Shown here piece after piece: positions 1 through 11,390 of a stretch of 30,376 nt of DNA. Positions within the stretch are counted from its first letter, which is position 1. Each line of letters opens with the position of its first letter. The notes under the pieces are model-generated. The model was not told the origin of the DNA, did not search any database, and worked only from the letters and a program-made list of their open reading frames with translations. Location of the stretch: contig JADHYX010000195.1 of the NCBI GenBank assembly GCA_027604685.1, positions 3,945-34,320 on the forward strand, given 5' to 3'. Origin of the DNA: Lobulomyces angularis (taxonomy: Eukaryota > Chytridiomycota > Chytridiomycetes > Lobulomycetales > Lobulomycetaceae). The position numbers and the translations under genes are program-made.

Positions 1-170
1 ATTAAAAAAAAAAAAAAAGTTGATTTTGTAATTATTCCTTTTTTATTTTAACCATATAAACAATCTACTTTTCAAATTAATCTATTTTCAAATATATCTT
101 TCTATCAACTTCACGTTGTGTTTTCAACTCCCTTGAAAAATTTTACATCTTTAATTTTTACTTACTCCAC
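1..170 (+). promoter_or_regulatory. 5' flank of sugar transporter 1
   Basis: AT-rich leader before the first transporter start codon at 171. A TATAAA-like string lies at 55-60, about 115 nt upstream of the ATG, and pyrimidine-rich DNA follows. This is a plausible core promoter, but in DNA this rich in A and T a TATAAA match has little weight on its own. Confidence 0.3.
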
Positions 171-2091
171 ATGGCAGGAAATTTTTTTAACTATGTAATT
201 GCTTTTGCCTCTGCTATGGGAGGATTTTTGTTTGGTTATGAAATTGGGATTATAGAGTAATAATTAAAAAAAAATTATTTCTTTAGTTTATGTTTGAATT
301 AAAATCATTTCTCTATATCTTCTAGTCAAATTCTTGATATGAAAGATTTTGGTTTAACCTTTGGAATAAAATTTATTGATACCAATGATACTTTAATAAG
401 TACAGTTAGAGCTCCTGATATAAAGGGTAACATTACAGGTTATTTCTTGGCAGGATGTGCTATTGGTAAGTTATTCTTACTTTTAAGCAATTAAATTTAT
501 ATTAACTATTTTTATGTAGGAGCGTTATGTGTATCAGTTTTAGCAGATATATTGGGAAGAAAAAGATCCATTTTAGTTGGTGCAATTTTATTTAGTGCTG
601 CAGGTTTGGGCCAAGCACTCTCCCCTCCAGTTATTGAAGTGTTTTACACTGCCAGATTCATTTCTGGAATCGGAATCGGTATTCTGTCCATGGTAATGAT
701 ATTTTCTAGTATTGATGATTGAATCTTCGGTTTTTGTATTAAGGTGGTGCCACTGTATATCTGTGAAACAGCGCCAACTGCTGTACGTGGTAGAATGATT
801 GCGGTTCAACAGCTTATGGTAATTTAACTGGACTTCACAGAATTAAAAAATTTTTTTTTTCTTTTGTATTATTTTTTAGATAACAATAGGTATATTTTTT
901 GCTGCAGTGATCAATGTTTGCATACGGGCAATGCAAAATGGATCAGAATTGGAGTGGAGACTTTCATTAGGAATGCAGGTGATCCCTGGTGTAGTCTTAA
1001 CAGTAATTACATTCTTTGTTCCATATTCTCCACGTTGGCTAGAGGTGAAAATAAAATTTTGTTTTTTTTTTTTATTGAAACGAAATTTGTAGGATCATGG
1101 TCGTCATGAGGAATCTATATCCACATTAGCTGTAATTAGAAGTTCAAAAGTTACTTCACCTGCAATTATTGCTGAATATACCGAAATTAAAGAGGGTGTT
1201 TTGTATGAACGTTCAGTTGGCAACGCTTCATTCAAGGAGTTACTTAGACCAGGAATTTTAAATAGAGTGCTAATTGGTCTTGCTCTACAATTTTTTCAAC
1301 AATGGACTGGTATTAACGTAATTCTTTATTACGCTTCACAAATTTTTACAATATTTGGATTTTCCTATACACAATCTTCTACATATTTAAATGTAATTAA
1401 TGCCTTAGTGAATATAATAGGTTTGTTTAAAATATTATATATTTAAAAATAAATTCTAAAATTTTTTTTTAGGAACATTTCCTGGAATGTATTTAATTGA
1501 ACGTATAGGGAGAAGAAAACTTTTAATATATGGAGGATATATCATGGGATTTTGTCAATTTTTAATTTGTTTTAGTTCAATGTTTGCAAAAAACCAAGAA
1601 AATATTTTTTCATACATGGCGATTATTTTCGTTTACATTTTTATTTTAGCCTTCTCTTCAACATGGGGACCAACAGTTTGGGTTTATCAGTCGGAGATTT
1701 TTCCGCAGAGGTTATTATTTTTTTTTTTTTTGTAATTAAATTATTTACAATCTTTTTTTTTTTTTAATTTAGAATTCGAGCAAAAGGAACAGGAATAACA
1801 ACATTTATGAACTGGACACAAAATGCAGTGATAGCGAAAATATCACCGTTAATCATAAATTCAATAGATTCCTACACCTTCTTAATATTTGGAGGAACAG
1901 GGGTGTTGATGGCATGCTTTTGTACTTTTTTAATACCTGAGACGATGGGTAGAAGTTTAGAAGAGATGGATGGCTTGTTTGGCAGAAGTACTCCGCATGA
2001 TATTGCATTAAAACCTTTTAATGTTGAGAGAAATAATGCTACTGTAACGAATAACGATACGTCGATCCAACCCGTAGCCCTTTTTTTTTGA
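171..2091 (+). CDS. MFS sugar (hexose-type) transporter 1
   Basis: Major facilitator superfamily, sugar porter family; predicted to carry hexoses across the plasma membrane. Eight exons: 171-256, 326-465, 520-692, 744-818, 880-1044, 1093-1420, 1473-1710 and 1773-2091. They splice in phase to 507 aa, the usual size for the family. Signature motifs are visible in order: GGFLFGYE in helix 1, LGRKRS after helix 2, RGRM after helix 4, QQWTGINVILYY in helix 7, ERIGRR after helix 8, YQSEIFPQRIRAKGTG near helix 10 and the C-terminal PETMGRSLEEMD. The ATG opens directly into the MAGNFFNYVIAFASAMGG start, which matches the paralog at 9443. Substrate and direction cannot be read from sequence. It is a close paralog of the gene at 9443-11057, but most introns lie at different positions. 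Confidence 0.93.
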
Positions 2092-2348
2092 ATTGCTCTA
2101 TGAAGCAAAAGAGAAATTTTTTTTTTAATGGTCATTCAAACTTGACAAATAGTTAAAGAAAAAAAAAAAAATACCCAAAGAATTGATTTCTATTTTTTTT
2201 TTTTTTTTATCATCTCATTAATATATCATTTTTTTTTTTTATATATTATTTTTTTTTTTTTTTTTTAATTGCAAAATAGATTTTTTTTTTTTTTTTGTAA
2301 AAAATTTATTCTGAAATTATCAATTACAAAAATAAAATAAAAATAGTC

Positions 2349-2368
2349 AGCATTCACAGCTGAATGCT
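2349..2368. repeat. Perfect 8-bp stem hairpin
   Basis: AGCATTCA, a 4-nt CAGC loop, then TGAATGCT, followed by a short T-rich run. It lies about 260 nt past the stop codon of the first transporter. It could be a 3'-end or RNA structural element. Without a transcript this is only a structure seen in the sequence. Confidence 0.45.
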
Positions 2369-2997
2369 TTAATTTTATAATAAATTCTTTTTTTTTTGTT
2401 TGAAATTGGTAAATTTGATAATAGAAATTTTTATTTACTGGGAATCAAAAAAAAACAGTTATAGTATACAATAGTGCTGGTAATTTTTTGCACTCAAATT
2501 GATGATGGAGGAAAAACAAAAATGCAGCATTTGAATCTTTCAATCTTTAAACGAATCTTTGTGGAACTAACCTTCAAGCAATGCGGTTAAGATTAGGGGG
2601 ATTGATGCCGTATAAACCACCAAACTCAAAGCTTTTCAGAAGAAACTTCAAGAAAAGCTAATTGTTATAACAATTTAAGTATAATTTTATATTAGTATGA
2701 TATCCATTTATTTTAATGGGATTTGCTCAACTTGATGGTGAATTGTATTTGGAATATTTAATTTATTATTTAAGCAGAAACTGAAGTTTTTTAACAACTG
2801 TTAAGTACATTCTCCAATTAAACATAAAGAAAATCAACATGTGGAACCAACACAGCTTTTTCTGCCATTAATTTAGTAGATCTTATGAGGGTGACTATGA
2901 AATTTTCTTCTTAAATGGTACATAGTTCAAAAAGATGATATCTATTTTATATGGTAGCTAATTCCATTTTTTTTTCTAAATCCAAATCTGTATTAAT

Positions 2998-3030
2998 TTC
3001 GATTAATCTACTTTAATTAGATTAATCGAA
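2998..3030. repeat. Perfect 12-bp inverted repeat with 9-nt loop
   Basis: TTCGATTAATCT at 2998-3009 is the exact reverse complement of AGATTAATCGAA at 3019-3030. It directly abuts a 15-nt stretch identical to the conserved centre of U6 snRNA (3030-3044). This is the most pronounced hairpin noticed in the window. Function unknown. Confidence 0.5.
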
Positions 3031-3481
3031 GAGAAGATTAGCATTCTGGAAAAAATAGAATTAGTCAAAAAAAATAAAAAAAAATTTACAATTAAAATCG
3101 TAAAATCAGTAAGCACGAATTGATTCAAACAACATAAACTTACAATTATAACAATTTTCTGTAAACATGGCCCAATCCCTTTGTTTTTTGTGGTTCTTCA
3201 GCCATCAACAGCGACACCTGGAAATCAAGAAAAATCTATTGTTTTGAAAAAAAAAAATTAAAAAAATAAATTAAAATTATAAAAATAATAAATAATAAAT
3301 AACTGCCAAAAATGTACATAATAAATTATTTTTTTTTTTTTATTTTACATACTATTTTTTTATTTTTTTTCAATTGTGCATTTTTTTAAAAAAAAAAAAT
3401 TATAAACAAAGAAAATTTAATTAAAATAATTATTAATTTTTAATTTTAAAACACAAATAAAATAACAATTTTCAATTAACT

Positions 3482-4522
3482 ATGATACAAAAAACATTAT
3501 TAGGCACTCTGGATGAATTAATTGCTGATATCGACAATTTTTTGATCCACAATGAAAATCCTTTGCCAGCTCTACCGAACAGCCATCTTTTACAGAATAA
3601 CTCTAAACATTTATGTATAAATTTAAATGCATTTCAAATTTATTTTATGCAATTAATTAAATTTAATTTTTTATTTTTAGCTATTGCCCCAAGTATTACT
3701 TCCAGTAAATCCAGCAATGCTTTCACTTCAACTATGAATAACAGCTCCACATTGGATGGTACCCTAAGATACGTTAGTAGTTTATCTGACTCCTTTGGAG
3801 GTTGGGTATACAAGGTAATATATTTAAATTTTTTTTTACTAGTAATGTAAAATTAATTTAAAAAAAAAAAAAAAGGTTTCATACAATTTTTTGAACAAGA
3901 GATCTCAAAAAAAAAAATACATTATTTTAGCAAACCACACTCTGTACATTTACAACAGTGATGCATTTCCAAGTGCAACGTATGAAGATTATCTTCCGAT
4001 AACCAGTGTAGCCACATGTCAAATGAGTAAAAAAAAGTTGAATTGTCTAGAATTTAAAACTCAATTTACTACAAAGCTTAATAAACTCGATGATGGAGTT
4101 GCTGAAGAAGAATTAAATTATCTGGTTAACAAAAAACTGGAATTTCAATTTAGTAAAACGGTAAAAAAAATAAGGAAATACTTTTATTAAAGTTTACAAA
4201 AAAGGAAGAAATGCAAGTCTGGTTATCCTGCTTTAATGAAGCTATAAATGAAGTTAAAAACGAAAAAAATATGAATCCTGATTCCATACCATACTCTCCT
4301 ACTTCAATCACCGATTCAAGTACTCTGCGCTACAATAACTCCTCTCCACCTACAAGTCCCAGGTCTACCTTACTTTCCCCTAATTTATCGTTTGATGACA
4401 GATCCTCTTATAGTGACTCTATTATTCCCTTGTCTAGAAGTAAATCTTGGGGTGGATATCGAACTTCAAGAAAACTTAGTGCTACTCAAACTGAAAGAGA
4501 CATTCTTCATTTATATACATAA
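3482..4522 (+). CDS. PH-domain protein with Ser-rich tail
   Basis: Four exons (3482-3614, 3681-3814, 3876-4160, 4205-4522) give 289 aa. Residues about 83-200 look like a pleckstrin homology domain. They open with GGWVYK, continue with hydrophobic strands such as KKKYIILANHTLYIYNS, and close with an amphipathic helix carrying the near-invariant Trp (EEMQVWLSCFNEAI, Trp190). PH domains usually bind phosphoinositides or proteins at membranes. Residues 205-289 are rich in Ser, Pro and Thr (PTSPRS, SRSKSWGG) and look like a disordered phosphorylation target. No catalytic domain is attached, so an adaptor role is inferred. I do not recognise a specific ortholog. The last intron is only 44 nt. Confidence 0.8.
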
Positions 4523-4685
4523 AACAAATAAAAAATGGAAGCGTGTAAAATAAAAATAAACTTTGTTTTTGTAATAATACATCATAATGTAAATTTAAAA
4601 AAACAATACTTTACGAAGTAAGTTATATGTTTAAAAACAAATACAAAAATAAAATTTATATATATAATACAAATGTATTCAACGA

Positions 4686-7600
4686 TTAACCTTGAAATCT
4701 TTCATACTTTTTTACATCAGTATTTGAACCTGGTCTCCACCATTGATTTTTTGAAAGATTTTTTTTGGTTTCATCACAAAAAACATTTCCTCCTTCAAGT
4801 GCCAAAATAAAATCATTTTTACTTAATAAATTGTCAGTTGTTTTATCTTGATGTTCTTTTAAATTGATCATACTTGCTTCTCTGTTAAAAAAAAAAAATA
4901 AATAAAAAAAAAATTCAATACATAAGCATTAATTTGATAGAAAATAGTCAATAAAAAAAAAAAAAAATTTATTTTCACCTTAACAAAGAAACTAAATCGG
5001 AACAGTTAAACCCTTCCGTCGCATCAACAAAATTTTCGAAATCAATATCATCATTAACAATTGATTCATTTTTACTATCAGAATTTGTTAAAATGCTTAA
5101 AATTTTTATCCTGTCTTCTTTATTTGGTAATGGAACATAAATATGCACATCCAATCTTCCTAATTTAAAATAAAAAAATTAAAAATAAAATAAAAAAAAA
5201 TACCAGGTCTTAACAAAGCTTCATCCACCATTTCTGGACGATTTGTACAACCAACAACAAAAATCTTTTTTTCATTGTTACTTTGAATACCATCCATTTC
5301 ATTCAATAGTGTTGAAAGAACTCTCTCACCCACTCCAGTGCCACCATCATCACCAAATCCTTTCAACAAATAGAAAATTAAGAAAAAAAAAATTTCCAAC
5401 TACCTCTCTTAGTTCCAATATTATCCAGTTCATCAATCAATAAAATACAAGGAGCCATTTTTCTAGCACTAGCAAATGCTTTTCTAATAGTTAATTCAGA
5501 ATCTCCTAAATACTTTGAAAATATCTGATGTCCTAATATTTGTAAGTTTTTTTTTTTTTAAAAAAAATAAAAAAAAAAAAGTAAGTAAAATTAAAGTTAC
5601 AAAAAAAAAAAGGAAAAATAACCTTTTAGTTCAATAAAATTCATAAAGGAGGCAGCGGCTAAAGAATGAATTAGTGCAGTTTTACCACATCCGGAAGGAC
5701 CTACAAAAAAAAAAGAAAAAAAAAAATATATTTTATATATAAAAGAAAAAAGTAATGTATGTACCGTAAAGTATAATCCCTGTGCGTGCATCAATTCCTA
5801 AATTAAGATACGTTTTACTGAATTTGAATGGCCAGATTAATATCTGCTCCAACCTTTTTTTTACATTTTCATAACTAAAAAAATATATATATATATCTAG
5901 TTAAAAAATTTTATATTTAATTTTTGTTTTTAAAAAATTTTATTTTTGTGTTCATTAAAATATGTATTAGTTACCCTCCAATCTTATCCCAAGCAAGAGT
6001 ATTATTATTAAAATGGGTTTGGAATTCCAAATCTGTTTTTGGATTATATAATTTTAAAGCTGAAAAAAAATCTTTTTTAAAGTCAACAGTGTATTGCTTA
6101 TCTTCCAAATTTAATGGCTCAAAAGTTGTTGCGCCGTTTTCGCTTAAGGACATTTTTTCAAATATATTTGTCACTGTAATTAAATTCTTATTTTCCAAAC
6201 CATCTTTTAAAACCTTTGAATCTTTGGCCCTATTTCTAATAGGATATTCCAAAGCATGATAAAACAATTTATTAAAATTGTCTATGGTGTAGCCTTCTGT
6301 AGCCTAAATTTTCAATTTCATAATATTTTTTTTTCATATATAAATCTAGAACCAAGATAATTATTTAGCAAACCTGAGCTAGTTCGCTAGCATAAAACTC
6401 CTGATGGTTATTCAGCTCAGTTGCATCAATAAACCCCACATGATACTTTTGAAACAGAGATTTAATAATCAAACACCTTTCTGCTTCATTTGGTAATTCA
6501 AAATTTACATAAACATTAAAAAATTCTTTTTGTTGCAACTGCGAAGGAACATTTAAAGGGTCATCTACCATTCCAATAATACAAATTTCATTGGAAAATC
6601 CAGGTGCATGGTTTACTTCAATTAGTCTATCGATTTCAAAAGAAACATGGTTTGATAAATGCATACTAGTTTTTTTATTGGATTCTGATAATAAAAAGTA
6701 TGGTGTTATTTGTAAAACTTTTATGTTTTACCTTGAAAAGCTAAATCAAAATCTGTTAATAAAATTAAAGATGGAGGACAAAGCCTAGCTTTTTCAATAG
6801 CAGCTCGAAAAGGACTGTAAGTTGTTGAATTGCTAATTTTTGATCCAGAAAATTGTAAACTTTCTAGATAGTTGCAAGTCTCACTCAAACTTACATTAAA
6901 TATACTAATTCCATTTTCTATACAAAATTTTCTATTTTTTTTTTTTCATTAAAATTATTTTCAATTCCATTTTTTTACTTTAAAAAAATAAAAAAAAATA
7001 AAAATTTACCTTAAAGTTGTTCTTTTGCCAACACCATTTGCACCTACTAAAGCTACTGATATAGGCGGTTTAATATTCATTTTTAAATACAAGTTATCAA
7101 CATAAAAAGCAGCCTCTAGGAAAACAAAAAAATATAAAATAATCAAAAAAAAAAAAAAAAAACCATACCTAAAGCAGATTTTAATTTTAACTCAAGATTA
7201 ATAAAATAACTATTTTTTATTAAAAAATTCTTTTTAATATCAAAATTTTTTTCTGAGATAGTAAAATCTTTTTCAACTTCTATTTCAAATTCGTTTGAAT
7301 AATCTTCCATTTTGTAATAAACTTCAGCTTCATTTTTATCATTAATTTTAGTCACTGCAAATACCAACTCTACGTCGTTTACCTGAACCACTGGCAACAG
7401 CAGGCCAATGTAAACCTTTTATTAAATATAAAATTAATATCATTATTCGTTCAAAAAGCTTATTATTTTTAATTAATTATTTTTGTATACAATTTTTTTA
7501 CAGATAAAACGCTTAATTTTATTTTCCCAGTTTATGCCACTAAAGTATGACGTTTTATGATTCGATCGAGAAACATTTCTCTTTCCTTTTGTTGTTGGTA

Positions 7601-7964
7601 CAAAGGTTGATTTTGATAAAAGTGATACAGTTATTTTGAAACATTGCTTATATAGAATATTTTCTAAAAAAAAAAAAAGTTAAAAAAGAAAAAATAACTA
7701 GTTGTCATTACCATTACAGATTGGTAAAATAGTGGGTATAATGTTGCATTTAAATATATCATGAACCAAATCTAAAATAGATTGATTTATACAAAAATTG
7801 TAATTTTCATGGTTTACTTTATTCTTTTTAAAACTTTTTAAACAAAACGAATACAACTGTGAGACTACACACATATAGTAAGAATGGTTATCAGATATTT
7901 TGTCTTCGTTGATGGCTACTACATCTTTTGGTAAATTTATACAGGATGTGCAGATTGAAATCAT
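4686..7964 (-). CDS. Double-AAA+ ATPase (Cdc48 superfamily; Afg2/SPATA5L1- or Pex6-like)
   Basis: Type II AAA+ unfoldase, spliced to about 810 aa. Exons 5' to 3': 7712-7964, 7502-7663, 7169-7390, 7010-7115, 6732-6931, 6374-6684, 5975-6303, 5765-5874, 5623-5700, 5404-5532, 5204-5359, 4979-5159 and 4686-4881. The second AAA domain is intact: Walker A GPSGCGKT (565-572), Walker B ILLIDELD (Asp624-Glu625), and [17 protein letters not shown] with the arginine-finger region. The first is degenerate: Walker [10 protein letters not shown] (237-245) and LILLTDFD (303-310), where the catalytic Glu is Phe. The second domain ([19 protein letters not shown]) resembles Afg2/SPATA5L1, which acts in 60S subunit maturation. 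The decayed first domain recalls peroxisomal Pex6. I cannot choose between them. The N-terminal two exons could instead be a separate 147-aa gene (stop at 7473), because the 7391-7501 intron is inferred only from phase. Confidence 0.8.
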
Positions 7965-8137
7965 ACAATTTTTTTTTAAAAAAAAAAATCTAAAATTATA
8001 TTTCCTAATTTAAATATCATACATAATCAAAAATATTAGAAGATTAAATAATAAATAGAGAGGAATTAAAATATGTAAATATGCTAAGTAAATATACACT
8101 GGTAATAATGAAAAAAAAAAAAAAAAAAAAAATTTGT

Positions 8138-8697
8138 TCACTGCTCCTCTAAGTTTAATTCTGGAAAGTTTACTTTAATTTGTTTGAGCAATTCTAGTTC
8201 AAAATTCTAAAAAGGAAATAACAAAAAAAACATAAATATTAAGAAGGAAAATAAAAGTAAAAATTGATACCTTTATTGCATTTATTCTACCAGAGGTTTT
8301 TTGATTTTTGTCAGCTAATGACTGAAATAACTGCTTTGAATATATATCGGGATTTTTATTATTGTGTATATATTCAATCAGCTGAGGTGGAATCTTCAAG
8401 TTACTCAAATTCTTTAAATTATCCAAATTTCTTAATTCTATAATCAAATTATTCCTAAAAATTATGATAAGTGATCTTGTTTAATTGGTTTTTTTTTTGT
8501 TTATAATTAACTGTTTTTGGAAAAATTGTTTTTTATTTATTTATTTTTTTTTTGTAATTTTACACTCTTTCATGCAAAACAGCGGAAGATTGAAAATCAT
8601 GTATGGTCAAGGATAATTTATATTGTGCATCGAGAAGTTTTAAAATTTGATTTTCTATTTTTGTTAAATTTTCGATTTCTTCATTTTCATTCATCAT
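8138..8697 (-). CDS. MED10: Mediator complex subunit 10
   Basis: Three exons (8564-8697, 8271-8454, 8138-8206) splice to 128 aa, the normal MED10 length. Family landmarks are present in order. An N-terminal helix contains LSLTIHDFQ, followed by VLHERVNNLIIELRNLD. The near-invariant core is IPPQLIEYIHNNKNPDIYSK, then NQKTSGRINAIK and a C-terminal FPEL. MED10 is a middle-module subunit of Mediator, which links transcription factors to RNA polymerase II in the nucleus. Two Met codons are adjacent at the start; the first (8697) was taken. It is on the same strand as the AAA+ gene, 173 nt upstream of it. Confidence 0.93.
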
Positions 8698-9442
8698 ATT
8701 AAATTTTAACAAAACCCGTAAAACCCTACTGTTGGATACCCAATATTGATGTAAATCAAACTACTTGGAAAATTTTAACCCTAAGTCATATTCACAAAAC
8801 CGTCTAGTTCAGTAGTAACAACCAACTAATGCATTACACGAAAACGGTACTTTTTTCGATATGAATCTGTGACGTAGCATTTTAGGGAGACACCCTGACG
8901 AAAGACATATTAATAGATGTGAAAGATATAATCTCATCTATTCAATCAGCTCTTAAGTCTAAAAATTGATGTAAGAATTGCCAGGGCCAATGCTATGTTT
9001 TTTTGAAAATTTTTTAAATTGGTTTGATTCGAAAGTAAAGATTGCTTTAATACAATGCTTCTTGGTTCATCGTACAAAGTGAGTATTAGATACAAATCCT
9101 AGTTTCGCTTTTATGCCGAAAGGTTAAGACCTAATGAAAACTTCATTTGTAGGACTATTCCTTTCTGCTCATTTCATGATATGTAGTAGGGAGGAAAATT
9201 TTTTTAATTAAAAAAAAACCAAAAAAAAAGTGACCAAATTATATTATCAGATTTCGGAAATTTGAATAACTTAAAAAAAATTTGAAATGATGGATCCTTT
9301 TCATTAATTTGGTTAATTTCGTTCTTAAATCACAATGTGTTTTTGGATTTTATTGTGGTTTTTCAGTATAAAAGAACCCCACTTTTCCTTCTAATTCGCT
9401 TTAAAAAACATTTTGACTCCTGAAACTTTTTATTAAAGTAAC
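8698..9442. other. Complex intergenic region upstream of transporter 2
   Basis: About 500 nt (8700-9200) has clearly lower A/T bias and few homopolymers, unlike usual spacer here. One plus-strand frame from about 8745 to 9208 reads as fairly normal protein but carries eight stops, about the number chance predicts, so a gene relic is not demonstrated. 9200-9442 looks like promoter DNA of transporter 2. No tRNA or rRNA feature was seen. Confidence 0.4.
9367..9374 (+). promoter_or_regulatory. TATA box of sugar transporter 2
   Basis: TATAAAAG lies 69-76 nt upstream of the ATG at 9443, in the right orientation and in comparatively complex DNA, so it stands out more than most TATA-like strings in this window. 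Inferred from sequence and position only. Confidence 0.5.
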
Positions 9443-11057
9443 ATGGGAAATCTATTTAACTACATCTTAGCTTTCAGCAGTGCTATGGGCGGCTTTTTGT
9501 TTGGTTATGTAAGTTAGTGAATACAAGGAAAAAAATAATCAATTATATGTATAGGAAATCGGCATCATCGATCAAGTGCTTGACATGAGAGATTTTGGTC
9601 TGAAATTTGGAATAAAAAAAATAAACGATTCTGCTCCGCAAATGGTAGAGGATACTCTTGAAGCACCAACATTAAAAGGAAACATAACTTCCTTTTTTCT
9701 AATTGGATGTGCTGTTGGCGCCGTATTGGTTAGCTTCATGGCAGATAAATTAGGAAGAAAAAAGTCAATTATCATAGGTGGAATTTTATTCAGCTTGGGA
9801 GGTTTAGGACAAGCGCTATCGCCAAGTTTAGTATGGTTTTTTTACTTGACAAGAATAATATCTGGTGTTGGTATTGGAATTTTATCAATGGTCGTTCCTT
9901 TGTATATTTCCGAAACTGCTCCAACTGATGTTCGTGGTAGAATGATTTCAGTTCAACAGTTGATGGTAGAAAACTTTTAATAACATGCATGTATAATTAA
10001 TTAAAATTTTAGATTACTATCGGAATATTTGTTGCTGCTTTGATAAATACTGCAATACGTGCTGCTCAACAAGGATCTGAAACAGAATGGAGATTGTCTT
10101 TGGGAATGCAAGTAATCCCTGGAGGTATATTAATTTTGATGATGTCATTCATGCCAAATTCTCCGAGATGGTTGGAAGATAACAACAAAAGTGAAGCAGC
10201 TTTGGTAACGCTAGCAAAAATAAGAAGTCAGTCAACTACTTCCCCCGCGGTTGCGAGTGAATACAACGAAATAAGAGAAGGAGTTGAATATGAAAGGCAA
10301 ATTGGCAGTGCTACCATTTTGGAACTTCTTAAACCAGGAATTATTAATAGGATTTTAATCGCCTGCACCTTGCAGTTTTTTCAACAATGGACTGGTATTA
10401 ATGTAATTCTTTATTATGCTTCAGATCTCTTCAAAGGGTAAACTTAATATAATGAAAAAAAAAATTAATTTCATCTTTAACTTTAGAATGGGTTTTGATT
10501 ATGCAACCGCTTCTACCAAATTAAACATCATCAATGCTGCAATAAACATCGTTGGAACATTTCCAGGAATGTATTTGATTGAGCGAATTGGACGACGCCG
10601 ACTCTTAATTTTTGGTGGTTTAGGAATGGGGATATCTCACTATATGGTATGTCTGTTCATTGGACTTTCCAAAGGTGGAAATAGCAGCTACAGCTTTGGA
10701 GCAGTAATCTTTGTATATATATTTATTCTGTTCTTTTCATCTACTTGGGGACCAGTAGTATGGGTTTATCAATCAGAAATCTTCCCACAACGCATTCGAG
10801 CAAAAGGCACTGGAATTGCGACTTTCGTGAACTGGACCATGAATGCAATAATTGCAAAAGCAACCCCCTTAATAATTGCAGCGATTGACTTCAAATTATA
10901 TATCATCTTTGGGACAACTGGTATAACAATGGCAGCATTCTGCATTGCATTTGTTCCAGAGACTATGGGCAAGTCTCTGGAAGAGATGGAGACGTTGTTT
11001 GGGTCGCAAGTTCGCATTGATGGTGAGCAAGGCTTTATTCAAAAGAGCAAGACTTAG
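9443..11057 (+). CDS. MFS sugar (hexose-type) transporter 2
   Basis: Second sugar porter family member, 490 aa from four exons: 9443-9508, 9555-9965, 10013-10437 and 10487-11057. It carries all the family motifs: GGFLFGYE, LGRKKS, GVGIGILSMVVPLYISE, RGRM, QQWTGINVILYY, ERIGRRRL, YQSEIFPQRIRAKGTG and PETMGKSLEEME. Alignment by eye with the gene at 171-2091 shows clear paralogy along the full length. Only the intron after ...VQQLM is shared. The introns at 9509 and 10438 have no counterpart in the other gene, and six of that gene's introns are missing here. The C-terminal cytoplasmic tail differs in sequence and is shorter. It probably moves hexoses at the plasma membrane; substrate unknown. 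Confidence 0.94.
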
Positions 11058-11390
11058 TTGGGAAGAAGAGTTGAAACGAAATCCATTTTTTTCACTTACT
11101 ATTTATTATTATTTTACAGTCTATTTATTATATATTTTCGCATCTTTTTTTTTTTTTTCTTTAAAACTTATTTACTTTTTCATTATTAATTTCTACTTTT
11201 TTATTAACATTTATATTCCTTTCGGTCATGTGACTCTCCAGCGGAGTTTCAAAATTACAAATTAAAATTTTTTCGTCGTCACACAAGTTTTGTAAAAATT
11301 TATTCAAGAAAAAAAAAATAATTTTATTTTGAAATATTTGTTTTATTTTTGTATTTATCATTTTTCAAATAATTTTATAAAAGTTTAAAA
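11058..11390. other. Intergenic spacer between transporter 2 and G-alpha
   Basis: T-rich downstream sequence of the transporter followed by the promoter/5'UTR of the G-alpha gene. A TATAAAAG string near 11377 lies too close to the ATG (11391) to be a normal core promoter. No gene is seen. Confidence 0.4.

Larger units (their letters stand above)
2092..3481. other. Intergenic region with a complex island and hairpins
   Basis: No gene model is supported. 2092-2460 and 3240-3481 are poly(A)/poly(T)-rich. 2460-3240 is more complex and contains short open frames, for example plus-strand frames beginning at ATGs near 2581 and 2717, each interrupted by stops after 20-40 codons. Those lengths are close to what chance gives. 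Two perfect hairpins and a U6-like 15-mer in this stretch are listed separately. It could hold a decayed element or an uncharacterised RNA. Confidence 0.4.

Noticed and set aside
7380..7443. An alternative AAA+ gene start at 7443 followed by a one-base frameshift
   Set aside because: A frame from ATG 7443 reads HWPAVAS and could join the AAA frame only if one base were wrong. The intron 7391-7501 gives an in-phase model without any error, so a frameshift is not needed.
8745..9208. Plus-strand frame that reads like a decayed protein (contains SFAFMPKG, SFVGLFLSAHFMI)
   Set aside because: It has eight stops in about 155 codons, close to the expected number for this base composition, and no family was recognised.
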